This document shows, piece by piece, positions 7,770-16,808 of a DNA stretch of 64,000 nucleotides (positions are counted from its first letter, which is position 1; the number at the start of each line of letters is the position of its first letter). This stretch comes from an uncultured Lachnospiraceae bacterium (GTDB lineage Bacteria; Bacillota; Clostridia; Lachnospirales; Lachnospiraceae). The notes under the pieces are model-generated. The model saw only the letters and a program-made list of their open reading frames with translations. It made no database searches and was not told the origin of the DNA. The stretch lies in contig CANBFE010000006.1 of the NCBI GenBank assembly GCA_947367855.1, positions 1 to 64,000 of the forward strand, in the 5' to 3' direction. The position numbers and the translations under genes are program-made.

Positions 7770-8042
7770 TTATATCCTGTGCATTTTATCGAAAATCTCT
7801 TCCTTCTGGCACTTAATCTGCACCCCTGTCTCCGCCCCCAGGGCAGTCATCTCGTCCGCCATGTCGCCGAAAGGCTTTGCCGTGGTGCTTGTGTCCACGA
7901 TCATCATCATATTAAAATAGCCCTGCACAATGGTCTGGGAGATATCCAGGATATTGATCCCGTTCTCCGCCAGATAGGTGCAGATCTTTGCAATAATGCC
8001 TATGGTGTCTTTGCCCACTACGGTAATAATCGTCCTCTTCAT
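7770..8042 (-). CDS. UPF0237 ACT-domain protein
   Basis: A 90-residue stand-alone ACT domain of the UPF0237 family, starting MKRTIITVVGKDTIGIIAKI, the usual first beta strand and helix of an ACT fold, with ENGINILDISQTI as the second strand region. ACT domains bind amino acids or similar ligands as dimers. The start is well supported by GGAGGA five bases upstream on the minus strand. It directly precedes the UPF0210 gene and probably regulates it; the ligand is unknown. Confidence 0.9.
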   Translation of the reverse strand: MKRTIITVVGKDTIGIIAKICTYLAENGINILDISQTIVQGYFNMMMIVDTSTTAKPFGDMADEMTALGAETGVQIKCQKEEIFDKMHRI

Positions 8043-8094
8043 CTCATTCCTCCGTTCTCCGCGTCCGCAACGCGTTCCCCAGGCTTCCCTCCGT

Positions 8095-8892
8095 CTACAG
8101 CACCACCGCAGGAGTCACCTCGCTGCGCCTGGCCACACGAATGTCAAAATCCCCGGCCTTATAGGGATTGTCGCCCATGTTGATCTCCATCCGCACGGAC
8201 TCGTAAGCCAGTTCCGGCAGATTATTCTCCTTGCTCAAATGCCCCAGCAGGATGGCCTTCATCCTGTCATGAAGAATGCGGCACAGCAGCCTGCCTGTGT
8301 TCTCATTGGACAGATGCCCCCTGTCTCCCAGGATACGCTGCTTCAGATAATAGGGATAAGGGCCTACCTGGAGCATGTTTACATCATGGTTTGCCTCCAG
8401 AAGCAGGGCGTCCATTCCCTTCAGACATTCCACCGTGTAGTCATTGTATACGCCCAGATCCGTGCACACTGCCACCCGCTTGCTGCCATAGGCGATGCGG
8501 TAGGCCACGGGATGCGCGGCATCATGGGATATCCGCATGGGATTGATGGTCAGATCCTTGATGACAAATTTCTGGTCTTCCTTTACCTCGTGGAACAATT
8601 CCCGGTCTACATTGCCAAGCGCAGCGCATTCCTTCATGGCCTGAATGGTCCCTGCCGTGGCATAGATGGGAATTTCGTATTTTCTGGATATGATCCCCAG
8701 TCCCTGTATATGATCGGCATGCTCATGAGTTATCAATATTCCGTCAATATCCTGTCCTGTCAGCTCCAGTTCCTTCAGTCCCTTTTCTGTCTTCCTGCCG
8801 CTGATTCCCACATCCACAAGCAAATGGGCTGCATCGGATCCCACGTAGATACAGTTTCCGCTGCTTCCGCTTGCTATACTGCATAATCTCAT
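8095..8892 (-). CDS. Metallo-beta-lactamase-fold hydrolase, YycJ/WalJ type
   Basis: A 265-residue MBL-fold protein. The N terminus LCSIASGSSGNC is the YycJ/WalJ signature, and the metal motif THEHADH is at about residues 55-61, with a later His in ISHDAAHP and Asp in CTDLG. The family is a cytosolic metal-dependent hydrolase, related to nucleases; in Bacillus yycJ lies in the walRK operon, but here it lies between coaE and the ACT gene. The ribosome binding site is weak. Gaps of about 50 bases on both sides suggest co-transcription with coaE and downstream genes. Confidence 0.85.
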   Translation of the reverse strand: MRLCSIASGSSGNCIYVGSDAAHLLVDVGISGRKTEKGLKELELTGQDIDGILITHEHADHIQGLGIISRKYEIPIYATAGTIQAMKECAALGNVDRELFHEVKEDQKFVIKDLTINPMRISHDAAHPVAYRIAYGSKRVAVCTDLGVYNDYTVECLKGMDALLLEANHDVNMLQVGPYPYYLKQRILGDRGHLSNENTGRLLCRILHDRMKAILLGHLSKENNLPELAYESVRMEINMGDNPYKAGDFDIRVARRSEVTPAVVL

Positions 8893-8943
8893 TTTATTCT
8901 TTTATCCGTCCTTTATATGTATTCATGATTCTGAAAAGCAATC

Positions 8944-9549
8944 TCACATCCTGGAGGCAACTCCTGCCAGTTTTCCGTCAATCTGCCTGAAGCTGTCCTC
9001 CAGACTCCCGCTGTTGTCTATAACAAAATGGCAGTTTCTCCGGAAATGCTCCTCCGTCAGCTGTCTGGCCATAATCTGCGAAATCTTTTCCACGCTGTAG
9101 CCCCGGGAGCGAAGAAGTCTCTCCCGTCTGACTGTCTCATCTGCATAAATATACCACATCTCATCCACCAGCGCAAGGTATCCTCCCTCAATGAGCAAAG
9201 CGGCTTCCACAAAAAACAGCTCCGCCTTTCCTTCCTTCCCGGCGCGCTCCAGACGTTCCAGCAAATATTCTTTTACGGCAGGATGAATAATATCGTTCAC
9301 CCGTTCCAGGAGATCCGGCCTGGCGAAAATTCTGTCCGCCATGGCCGCCCTGTCTATGCTGCCGTCCCCGGCAATTATGTCCTGCCCCAGCAGATCAACC
9401 AGTTCCCCATATGCCCTTGTCCCAGGCTGCTTCACCAGATGCGCCACCTGGTCTGCCAGATAAATCTCGCATCTGTAATGCTTTTTGATATAGTCAAGGA
9501 TCTCGGACTTTCCCGCCCCGATTCCTCCCGTGATCCCTATAAACCGCAC
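8944..9549 (-). CDS. coaE: Dephospho-CoA kinase
   Basis: Catalyses the last step of coenzyme A synthesis, ATP-dependent phosphorylation of the 3'-OH of dephospho-CoA, in the cytoplasm. The P-loop is GITGGIGAGKS (5-15), followed by the lid and CoA motifs LADQVAHLVKQPG and HPAVKEYL. I choose the GTG at 9549, which gives 201 residues starting MRFIGITGG and has AAGGAGGA at a good distance; the frame is open to 9630 but that extension lacks a ribosome binding site and is not family-like. It lies about 100 bases after polA, a frequent pairing (polA-coaE) in Firmicutes. Confidence 0.93.
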   Translation of the reverse strand: MRFIGITGGIGAGKSEILDYIKKHYRCEIYLADQVAHLVKQPGTRAYGELVDLLGQDIIAGDGSIDRAAMADRIFARPDLLERVNDIIHPAVKEYLLERLERAGKEGKAELFFVEAALLIEGGYLALVDEMWYIYADETVRRERLLRSRGYSVEKISQIMARQLTEEHFRRNCHFVIDNSGSLEDSFRQIDGKLAGVASRM

Positions 9550-9651
9550 TCCGGCACTCCTCCTTTTCCGCCTTACGCTGTTTCCGTCCCACAAAACCCG
9601 CCCCCGCAGTCTCATTGCGGCCGGGCGCACCGTCCCAGGATCTCTCTCCTG

Positions 9652-12348
9652 CTACTTGGCCTCATACCAGTTCTCACCGGTATGCAGATCTATTTCCAGA
9701 TCCACAGCCAGGTCTGCAGCCGCAGTCATGTTCTCCGTAAGAATCCGGCGCACCTGCTCCTCTTCCTCCCTGTAGGTTTCTATGACAAGCTCGTCGTGCA
9801 CCTGCAGAATCAGCCTGGATTTCAGTCCTGCCTCTTTCAAGGCTTTCCACACCCGAATCATGGCAATCTTGATAATATCCGCAGCCGTTCCCTGGATAGG
9901 GGAATTCATGGCCACACGCTCGCCAAAGGAACGCTGCATAAAATTGGAGGATTTTAACTCCGGTATGGGCCGTCTGCGTCCGAACATGGTGGTAATGTAC
10001 CCCTCTTCCCTTGCATCCCTGACCAGCTTGTCCAGGAAATCCTTCACCCCGGGATAGGTGGCAAAATACTGTTCAATATAATCGGCGGCTTCCTTCTTGC
10101 TGATGCTTAAATCCTGGCTGAGTCCAAAGGAACTGATGCCATAGACAATGCCGAAATTCACTGCCTTTGCGTTCCGCCGCTGTAAATCCGTGACCTCCTC
10201 AAATGGTGTATGGAATACCTTCGCAGCCGTAATCCGGTGAATATCCTGATCCATGTGGTAGGCTTCGATGAGCTGTTCATCCCCGGACATATGAGCCAGT
10301 ACCCGCAGTTCAATCTGGGAGTAATCCGCATCCATGAACACACAGCCCTCCCGGGGCACAAACACCTTCCGAATCCGTCTGCCCAGTTCCATGCGCATGG
10401 GAATGTTCTGCAGATTAGGCTCCGTGGAGCTGATGCGTCCTGTTGCCGTGATGGTCTGGTTAAAACTGGTGTGAATCCTTCTGTCCTCCCCGATGTAGAC
10501 CGCAAGCCCGTCCGCATAGGTTGACTTCAGTTTGGTCAGCTGCCTGTACTCCAGGATATCTTTTACTATGGGAGCGTCTTCCGATAGTTTTTCCAGCACA
10601 TCCGCAGCCGTGGAATATCCGGTCTTGGTCTTCTTGCCCCCGGGCAGCTTCATGGTCTCAAAAAGAACCTCCCCAAGCTGCTTTGGGGAATTGATATTGA
10701 ACTCCACTCCCGCCTGGGCATGAATGGATTTCTCCAGTTCCCCTATCCGTTCCACCAGGGCGTCCCCATAGGCCTTCAGCTCCTCACGGCGCACCTCCAC
10801 GCCCTCCCGCTCCATATGGTACAGCACCAGGGACAGGGGCATTTCCATCTCCCGCATCAGTCGGTCCATACCGGTCCGGACCAGTTTCTCCCGAATTACT
10901 TCCGCAGCCTTCACCGATACACATGCGCCGTAACAGCAGTACTCGGCAAATTTTTCCGGCATGGCCGCTGCTGCCTCACGGGAGTTTCTCTTGCCGAAAA
11001 CCTCCCCCCATCCGGGAACAGTGAGGCCAAGATGCTCCTGGGCAATGGATTCCAGATCATAATCGCTCTTCAGGGGGTTCAGCAGATAGGAGCCGATAAG
11101 GATGTCAAAATACCGTTCCGTTGACTCCTGCGCCAGATAGCGGTACTGTCTCTTAATATCAAAAACCGACAGATTCACCCTCTCCGAGAGCTTTCCTACC
11201 GCATCCAGCAGAGGCCGGATATCCTCCTCCCTGCTTCCGCTCTCCGAAACCTCCTCAAACAGGGAAAGCTGTACATTCTCCTGCACAGGCAGGGCGTACA
11301 GGACGGTTTCCTCCCCTGAGCTTGCTGCGGCGGCCAGAAGTTCTCCTCCGTCTTCGGCCAGATACAGCCCCAGGCCGGAATCATCCTGCCTTTTTTCCAG
11401 CCACTTTATGAAATCCTTCTGCTCCTCCAGTTTCCGGAAAGTTTCCCTGATATCACTGTCCCTCTTTACAGTTTCCCTCTCAAAGCGGTGCAGCATCTGC
11501 TTAAATCCCAGCTGTTTGAACAGGTCATAGGCCTCCTGGGTATAAAAGCCTTCCGCAGCTGCCTCCCCGTAGTCCAGGGCCACGTCACAGTCCGTGCGGA
11601 TGGTGGCCAGGATTTTGCTCAAATCCGCAAGCTCCCGATTCTGGAGCAGGGATTCCCTGATACTCTTTTTCGTGATTTCCTCCGCATGGGCATAGATATT
11701 TTCCAGGGACCCAAACTGCACCATCAGATCCGTGGCCGTCTTCTGTCCCACCTTGGGCACCCCGGGAATATTGTCTGCGGTATCCCCCATCAGGGCTTTC
11801 AGATCAATAAACTGAAGGGGCGTCACCTGGTAGGCAGCCTTCACGTCCTCAGGATAGTAATCCTCCACCTCCGTCTTCCCCATCTTCGTCTTGGGAATCC
11901 GGATCTTGATGTGTTCGTCCGCAATCTGCAGCAGATCCCGGTCCCCGGAGATCAGCGACACCTCCATGCCTTCCGCCTGGGCCTTTTTCGCCAGGGTTCC
12001 CAGAATGTCGTCCGCCTCCAGGCCCTCCCGTTCCACGATCACCACCTTCATGGCCCGCAGCACGTCCTTCATCACGGGCACCTGCTCCCGCAGCTCCTCC
12101 GGCATGGGTTTCCTGGTGCCCTTATAGGCCTCATACATCTGGTGGCGGAAGGTAGGCGCATGCACGTCAAAGGCCACCCCAAGATAATCCGGCTTTTCTT
12201 CTTCCAGAAAACGAAACATAATATTCAGGAATCCGTATATTGCATTTGTGTGAAGCCCCTGGGCGTTCGTCAGGTCCTGCACGCCGTAAAACGCCCTGTG
12301 CAGGATACTGTGACCGTCTATCAGAACTAATTTCCTTTTTTTTGCCAT
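9652..12348 (-). CDS. polA: DNA polymerase I
   Basis: An 898-residue DNA polymerase I for Okazaki fragment maturation and repair. The 5'-nuclease domain begins LVLIDGHSILHRAFYG. The middle 3'-5' exonuclease-like domain (about 300-480) lacks an obvious DxE pair and is probably inactive, as in many Gram-positive PolA proteins. The C-terminal polymerase domain has motif A DADYSQIELR, motif B RRNAKAVNFGIVYG and motif C QVHDELVIE. The start at 12348 (MAKKRKLVLIDGHS) is chosen by homology; the open frame reaches 12471 but that extension is cysteine-rich and unlike the family. It follows the zinc-finger membrane protein gene and precedes coaE. Confidence 0.95.
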   Translation of the reverse strand: MAKKRKLVLIDGHSILHRAFYGVQDLTNAQGLHTNAIYGFLNIMFRFLEEEKPDYLGVAFDVHAPTFRHQMYEAYKGTRKPMPEELREQVPVMKDVLRAMKVVIVEREGLEADDILGTLAKKAQAEGMEVSLISGDRDLLQIADEHIKIRIPKTKMGKTEVEDYYPEDVKAAYQVTPLQFIDLKALMGDTADNIPGVPKVGQKTATDLMVQFGSLENIYAHAEEITKKSIRESLLQNRELADLSKILATIRTDCDVALDYGEAAAEGFYTQEAYDLFKQLGFKQMLHRFERETVKRDSDIRETFRKLEEQKDFIKWLEKRQDDSGLGLYLAEDGGELLAAAASSGEETVLYALPVQENVQLSLFEEVSESGSREEDIRPLLDAVGKLSERVNLSVFDIKRQYRYLAQESTERYFDILIGSYLLNPLKSDYDLESIAQEHLGLTVPGWGEVFGKRNSREAAAAMPEKFAEYCCYGACVSVKAAEVIREKLVRTGMDRLMREMEMPLSLVLYHMEREGVEVRREELKAYGDALVERIGELEKSIHAQAGVEFNINSPKQLGEVLFETMKLPGGKKTKTGYSTAADVLEKLSEDAPIVKDILEYRQLTKLKSTYADGLAVYIGEDRRIHTSFNQTITATGRISSTEPNLQNIPMRMELGRRIRKVFVPREGCVFMDADYSQIELRVLAHMSGDEQLIEAYHMDQDIHRITAAKVFHTPFEEVTDLQRRNAKAVNFGIVYGISSFGLSQDLSISKKEAADYIEQYFATYPGVKDFLDKLVRDAREEGYITTMFGRRRPIPELKSSNFMQRSFGERVAMNSPIQGTAADIIKIAMIRVWKALKEAGLKSRLILQVHDELVIETYREEEEQVRRILTENMTAAADLAVDLEIDLHTGENWYEAK

Positions 12349-12448
12349 CTCTTTTACCGCCTTTTTGCCTGGTCCGGACCCGACGGATCCGTAATATTCA
12401 TTGTCAATGCAGCACAACGCAGATTCCGGCAGGAAGCTGCACAGATTT

Positions 12449-12769
12449 TTACAGCAGAATCCATATGACAATCCCGGCCAGTAGTCCTACAGCCACGATC
12501 TCCATAACAATCCCCAGATACAGAAACATGCTGTGAAAGCGTATGTTCTTTCCCGCTTCCTCCATCCGCTGTCCCAGTTCCGCCTGCAGGTCAAATGCAT
12601 TGCCTTCCTCCAGACGCTGCATTCCCTCCTGCACCAGAAACTGGATATCCAGCTCCTCCCTGCAGTTCCCGCAGTGCTGTACATGCTCATAAAAGCGCTT
12701 CAGGGTGGGATAATCCAATTTTTTTGAAATAAAGCCGGGAATGAGCCTTTCGAATTCCTTGCACTCCAT
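12449..12769 (-). CDS. Putative zinc-finger (anti-sigma-like) membrane protein
   Basis: A 106-residue protein with a zf-HC2-type motif near the N terminus, MECKEF then HVQHCGNCREEL (an HxxxCxxC pattern), and one membrane segment at the very C terminus (LGIVMEIVAVGLLAGIVIWI). Such proteins usually hold an ECF sigma factor at the membrane, but no sigma gene is adjacent and almost nothing follows the membrane segment, so no outer sensor domain exists. The frame is open to 12862; I prefer ATG 12769 because the zinc finger then starts at the N terminus. It lies between metY and polA on the same strand. Confidence 0.6.
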   Translation of the reverse strand: MECKEFERLIPGFISKKLDYPTLKRFYEHVQHCGNCREELDIQFLVQEGMQRLEEGNAFDLQAELGQRMEEAGKNIRFHSMFLYLGIVMEIVAVGLLAGIVIWILL

Positions 12770-12830
12770 ACTCTCAGTTTTGCCCCATCTGCCCAAAATA
12801 TCCAAATTATCCACCTCCTCCGGAAGCGAT

Positions 12831-14102
12831 TCAGCCCTCCAGCGCCTGGGCAATATCCGCAATTAAGTCATCCTTGTCTTCAATTCCGCAGCTGATCCGG
12901 ATCAATTCCGCAGGCACTCCCGCTTCTTTCAGCTGTTCGTCCGTCATCTGGCGGTGGGTACTGGATGCCGGATTCAGACAGCAGGTTCTGGCATCCGCCA
13001 CATGGGTTTCTATGGCAGCAATCTTCAGCTTTTTCATAAAGCTGCCTGCAGCCTCCCGTCCTCCCTTCAGCCCAAAGGAGACCACTCCGCAGCTGCCCTC
13101 AGGCAGATACTTCTGTGCCAGCGCGTGATACTTATCCCCCGGCAGACCGCAGTAATTCACATAGGCCACTCCGGGATGCGCAGCCAGGAACTCCGCCACG
13201 GCCTGTCCGTTCTCGCAGTGCCGCTTCATGCGTACATGGAGACTCTCCAGTCCCAGATTCAGCAGAAAGGCATTCTGGGGACTCTGGATGGAGCCCAGAT
13301 CCCGCATCAGCTGCGCGGTACATTTTGTAATGAAAGCCCCTTCCTTTCCGAACTTCTCGGCATAGGTAATCCCATGATAGCTGTCGTCAGGCGTACAGAG
13401 ACCGGGGAATTTGTCCGCATGGGCCATCCAGTCAAATTTTCCGCTGTCCACAATGGCACCTCCCACAGCTGCCCCGTGACCGTCCATATATTTTGTGGTG
13501 GAATGGGTTACGATATCCGCTCCCCATTCAAAGGGTCTGCAGTTGACGGGTGTGGCGAAGGTATTGTCCACAATCAGCGGCACGCCGTGGGCATGGGCGC
13601 ATTTTGCAAACTTTTCTATATCCAGCACTGTCAGCGCAGGATTGGCTATGGTCTCTCCGAACATGGCTCTGGTATTGTCCTGAAACGCCGCGTTCAGTTC
13701 CTCCTCCGTGGCATCCGGGCTCACAAAGGTCACGTCGATTCCCATGCGCTTCATGGTCACGGAGATCAGGTTGAATGTTCCGCCGTAGATGGTACTGGAA
13801 GCCACAATATGGTCCCCGCAGCTGCAGATGTTGAACAGCGCATAGAAATTGGCTGCCTGTCCGCTGCTGGTCAGCATGGCCGCAGTGCCGCCCTCCAGCT
13901 GGGCAATTTTGGCTGCCACATAATCGTTGGTGGGATTCTGGAGTCTGGTGTAAAAATAACCGCTTGCCTCCAGGTCAAAAAGCTTCCCCATATCCTCGCT
14001 GGTGTCATATTTGAATGTAGTGCTCTGAACAATGGGAATCTGGCGTGGTTCTCCGTTTCCCGGGGTATAACCGCCCTGTACGCATATACTGTTGATTTTC
14101 AT
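12831..14102 (-). CDS. metY: O-acetylhomoserine sulfhydrylase (aminocarboxypropyltransferase)
   Basis: A 423-residue PLP enzyme of the Cys/Met metabolism family. It makes homocysteine from O-acetylhomoserine and sulfide, a direct route to methionine. The PLP lysine is in THSTTKYMDGHG; SSGQAANFYALFN and the FATPVNCRPFEWGAD segment also match the O-acetylhomoserine type rather than the cystathionine gamma-synthase type. Length is typical. AAGGAGGA lies well placed before ATG 14102. No SAM-riboswitch-like fold was evident in the roughly 290 bases upstream. It heads the long minus-strand run toward polA. Confidence 0.92.
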   Translation of the reverse strand: MKINSICVQGGYTPGNGEPRQIPIVQSTTFKYDTSEDMGKLFDLEASGYFYTRLQNPTNDYVAAKIAQLEGGTAAMLTSSGQAANFYALFNICSCGDHIVASSTIYGGTFNLISVTMKRMGIDVTFVSPDATEEELNAAFQDNTRAMFGETIANPALTVLDIEKFAKCAHAHGVPLIVDNTFATPVNCRPFEWGADIVTHSTTKYMDGHGAAVGGAIVDSGKFDWMAHADKFPGLCTPDDSYHGITYAEKFGKEGAFITKCTAQLMRDLGSIQSPQNAFLLNLGLESLHVRMKRHCENGQAVAEFLAAHPGVAYVNYCGLPGDKYHALAQKYLPEGSCGVVSFGLKGGREAAGSFMKKLKIAAIETHVADARTCCLNPASSTHRQMTDEQLKEAGVPAELIRISCGIEDKDDLIADIAQALEG

Positions 14103-14320
14103 ATCTTCCTGTATCCTCCTTCGAGATTTATTCCGTTCCGTTTCCGCCGGGAAAAATATGGCCAGAAGCTGTCCGACGTGTCAAATTCATTTTCCAGTAT
14201 ACACATTTAAGGTAAAAAATTCAACCTTTTCTCTCAATGCTTTTCCTTTCTTCTCGCACAGCCCCTACGGTTTACACAGAATACCGCCTTCTCCCCTCCG
14301 GCAGTTTACATAAAATTCAC

Positions 14321-14348
14321 TTGCTTATTACAGCTTATCCGCTATAAT
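14321..14348 (+). promoter_or_regulatory. Sigma-A-type promoter for purC
   Basis: TTGCTT (14321-14326), a 16-base spacer and a perfect TATAAT (14343-14348), 48 bases before the purC start. The rest of the 290-base metY-purC gap shows nothing else certain. Confidence 0.7.
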
Positions 14349-14395
14349 AGGAAATAAGCTTGCATGACCAAAAATAACCAGTGAGGAGATTAAAA

Positions 14396-15280
14396 ATGAG
14401 CATTCAGGAATTTAAGCCCATAAAAGAGGGCAAGGTACGTGAAATTTATGACAATGGAGACAGTCTGATTATTGTGGCTACAGACCGCATCAGCTGCTTT
14501 GACGTAATCCTGGGCAATCAGGTCAGCAAAAAAGGCACGGTCCTGACACAGCTGTCCAGATTCTGGTTTGAGATGACCAAAGACATCCTGCCCAATCACA
14601 TGATTTCCGTGGATGTAAAAGATATGCCGGAGTTTTTCCAGACAGAGGAATTCGAAGGCAAAAGCATGCTCTGCCGGAAACTGAACATTCTTCCCGTGGA
14701 GTGCATTGTCCGTGGCTACATCACCGGCAGCGGCTGGGCCAGTTACCAGAAGGACGGCACGGTCTGCGGCATCCGTCTTCCGGAGGGATTAAAGGAATCC
14801 GACAAGCTGCCGGAGCCCATCTACACACCTTCCACCAAGGCGAAAATCGGAGAACATGACGAAAACATTTCCTATGAGCAGAGTGTGGATTACCTGGAGG
14901 AACGTTTCCCCGGAAAAGGCCGGGAATACGCTGAAAAGCTGCGGGACTACACCCTTGCCCTTTATAAAAAATGCGCCGCTTATGCCCTGGAAAAAGGCAT
15001 TATCATAGCCGATACAAAATTTGAGTTCGGCCTGGACGAAGACGGCAATATCGTCCTTGCGGATGAGATGCTGACGCCTGACAGTTCCCGTTTCTGGCCT
15101 GCAGCCAGCTATGAACCCGGACACGGACAGCCCTCCTTTGACAAGCAGTTCGCCAGGGACTGGCTGAAGGCAAATCCGGACAACAACTGGGTTCTGCCTG
15201 AGGATGTGGTCCAGAAGACCATTGAAAAATACCTCCAGGCTTATGAAATGCTCACAGACACCTGGTATTCCTCCCTGTAA
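14396..15280 (+). CDS. purC: Phosphoribosylaminoimidazole-succinocarboxamide synthase
   Basis: SAICAR synthetase, joining CAIR and aspartate with ATP in purine synthesis. The 294-residue protein has KEGKVREIYD, IVRGYITGSGWASYQ and the signature IIADTKFEFG with the following LADEMLTPDSSRFWP. Length is at the long end for a bacterial PurC. The start at 14396 has GAGGAG six bases upstream; an earlier ATG at 14381 overlaps that site and is rejected. The gene stands alone on the plus strand and converges on purF, while its pathway partners purB-purF lie opposite. Confidence 0.95.
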   Translation: MSIQEFKPIKEGKVREIYDNGDSLIIVATDRISCFDVILGNQVSKKGTVLTQLSRFWFEMTKDILPNHMISVDVKDMPEFFQTEEFEGKSMLCRKLNILPVECIVRGYITGSGWASYQKDGTVCGIRLPEGLKESDKLPEPIYTPSTKAKIGEHDENISYEQSVDYLEERFPGKGREYAEKLRDYTLALYKKCAAYALEKGIIIADTKFEFGLDEDGNIVLADEMLTPDSSRFWPAASYEPGHGQPSFDKQFARDWLKANPDNNWVLPEDVVQKTIEKYLQAYEMLTDTWYSSL

Positions 15281-15308
15281 TCAGCACAGGAAAGCCTTCT
15301 GACATGAC

Positions 15309-15347
15309 AAACCCCCGGAACCTGTGTTCACACAGATTCCGGGGGTT
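15309..15347. terminator. Shared terminator between purC and purF
   Basis: AACCCCCGGAA-C-CTGTG pairs with CACAG-ATTCCGGGGGTT around a short loop. The stem is strong in both directions and separates the convergent purC and purF genes. Confidence 0.75.
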
Positions 15348-15364
15348 GTCCGACTTCACAGATC

Positions 15365-16771
15365 CTATTCCCGTCCATCCCAACAGTAAGTGCAAAGTTT
15401 GCTTCTGTCAATGCCCACGGATGCAATCATATCGTCAAGCCTGTGATAACGCAGCGTGGTAAAATTCAGCTTTTTGCCGATTCTCTCCACCATCTCCCCA
15501 TACTCCGGCGTATCGGGATCCACATAGTATTTTAAGTCGATTTCTCTTCCTTCCTCTTCCATCTCCTTCAGAACCCTCCTGGCAATGAGGTCCATCTCGG
15601 AAGTTGATCTGGAAAAATTCAGATATTTGCAGCCATAGAGCAGGGGCGGGCATGCAGGCCGGATATGTACCTCCCTGGCGCCTCCCTGGTAGAGAAATTC
15701 CGTAGTCTCCCGGAGCTGGGTACCCCTGACAATGGAATCGTCTATGAGCAGCAGGCTCTTGCCCCTGATCAGCTCCTGCACGGGGATCAGCTTCATTCTG
15801 GCAATCAGGTTCCTCTGTGTCTGGATCACCGGCATAAAGGACCGGGGCCAGGTGGGCGTATATTTGATAAAAGGCCTGGAAAAAGGCACTCCTGACCTGT
15901 TGGCATAGCCAACGGCATGGGCGATGCCGGAATCAGGCACTCCTGCCACGGTGTCCGGCTTCACATGATCCCTCTCGGCCAGCAGCGCGCCGCAGTTGTA
16001 ACGCATGGTCTCCACGTTGACGCCTTCATAGGAGGAGGTTGGATACCCATAGTATACCCACAGAAAAGTACAGATCTTCATGTCTTTTCCAGGCTGCGCA
16101 AGAGTATGCACGGCCTCCGGCGTCACCACTGCAATCTCGCCGGGTCCCAGTTCCCTGTGAAATACAAATCCCAGATTCAGATAGGCAAAGCTCTCAAAGG
16201 ACACGCAGTATGCCCCCTCCTTTTTTCCGATGGACACGGGCGTCCTGCCGTAACGGTCCCTGGCGGCATAAATCCCCTTTTCCGTCATCACCAGGATAGT
16301 CATGGATCCGTCGATGACTTCCTGGGCATACCGGATTCCCTCCACCAGATTATCCTTCTGGTCAAGCAGGGATGCCACCAGCTCTGTGGCATTGATATCC
16401 CCGCCGCTCATCTCCAGAAAATGGCCGTGGCCGCCCTGAAACAGTTCCCGGGTCAGCTGTTCGCTGTTGTTGATTCTTCCCACAGTGGTAATGGCATAGG
16501 TTCCGTGATGGGAACGAACCATCAGCGGCTGCGGTTCATAATCCGAAATGCACCCGATGCCCATGTTTCCTTCCATCTTGTTTACATCCTTGTCGAACTT
16601 GGTGCGGAACGGGGCATTTTCAATATTGTGGATTGCCCTGTCATATCCCTTTTTCCTGCCATAAACCACCATACCCGCACGTCTGGTTCCCAGATGGGAA
16701 TGATAATCTGTTCCAAAATATAAGTCAAATACACAGTCTTCCTTAGATGCTACGCCAAAAAATCCTCCCAT
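15365..16771 (-). CDS. purF: Amidophosphoribosyltransferase-like protein lacking the N-terminal cysteine
   Basis: A 468-residue PurF homologue. The C-terminal phosphoribosyltransferase domain is intact, with the PRPP loop LLLIDDSIVRGTQ (340-352). Cysteines placed like the iron-sulfur ligands of the Bacillus enzyme are present (Cys234; Cys374 or Cys381; Cys460 and Cys463 near the C terminus). However, the N terminus reads MGGFFGVASKEDC: the nucleophile Cys expected right after Met (CGIFG) is Gly. It should therefore not release ammonia from glutamine by the normal Ntn mechanism. It may use free ammonia or have a regulatory role. It lies 37 bases after purB in one operon, so a purine role is likely. 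A normal purF may exist elsewhere in the genome. Confidence 0.85.
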   Translation of the reverse strand: MGGFFGVASKEDCVFDLYFGTDYHSHLGTRRAGMVVYGRKKGYDRAIHNIENAPFRTKFDKDVNKMEGNMGIGCISDYEPQPLMVRSHHGTYAITTVGRINNSEQLTRELFQGGHGHFLEMSGGDINATELVASLLDQKDNLVEGIRYAQEVIDGSMTILVMTEKGIYAARDRYGRTPVSIGKKEGAYCVSFESFAYLNLGFVFHRELGPGEIAVVTPEAVHTLAQPGKDMKICTFLWVYYGYPTSSYEGVNVETMRYNCGALLAERDHVKPDTVAGVPDSGIAHAVGYANRSGVPFSRPFIKYTPTWPRSFMPVIQTQRNLIARMKLIPVQELIRGKSLLLIDDSIVRGTQLRETTEFLYQGGAREVHIRPACPPLLYGCKYLNFSRSTSEMDLIARRVLKEMEEEGREIDLKYYVDPDTPEYGEMVERIGKKLNFTTLRYHRLDDMIASVGIDRSKLCTYCWDGRE

Positions 16772-16808
16772 TTGCGCCTCCTATTACAGTTCTGTCTTCC
16801 GGTTCCTT

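Noticed and set aside
14103..14320. Possible SAM riboswitch upstream of metY
   Set aside because: No conserved S-box helices or terminator/antiterminator pair could be traced by eye.
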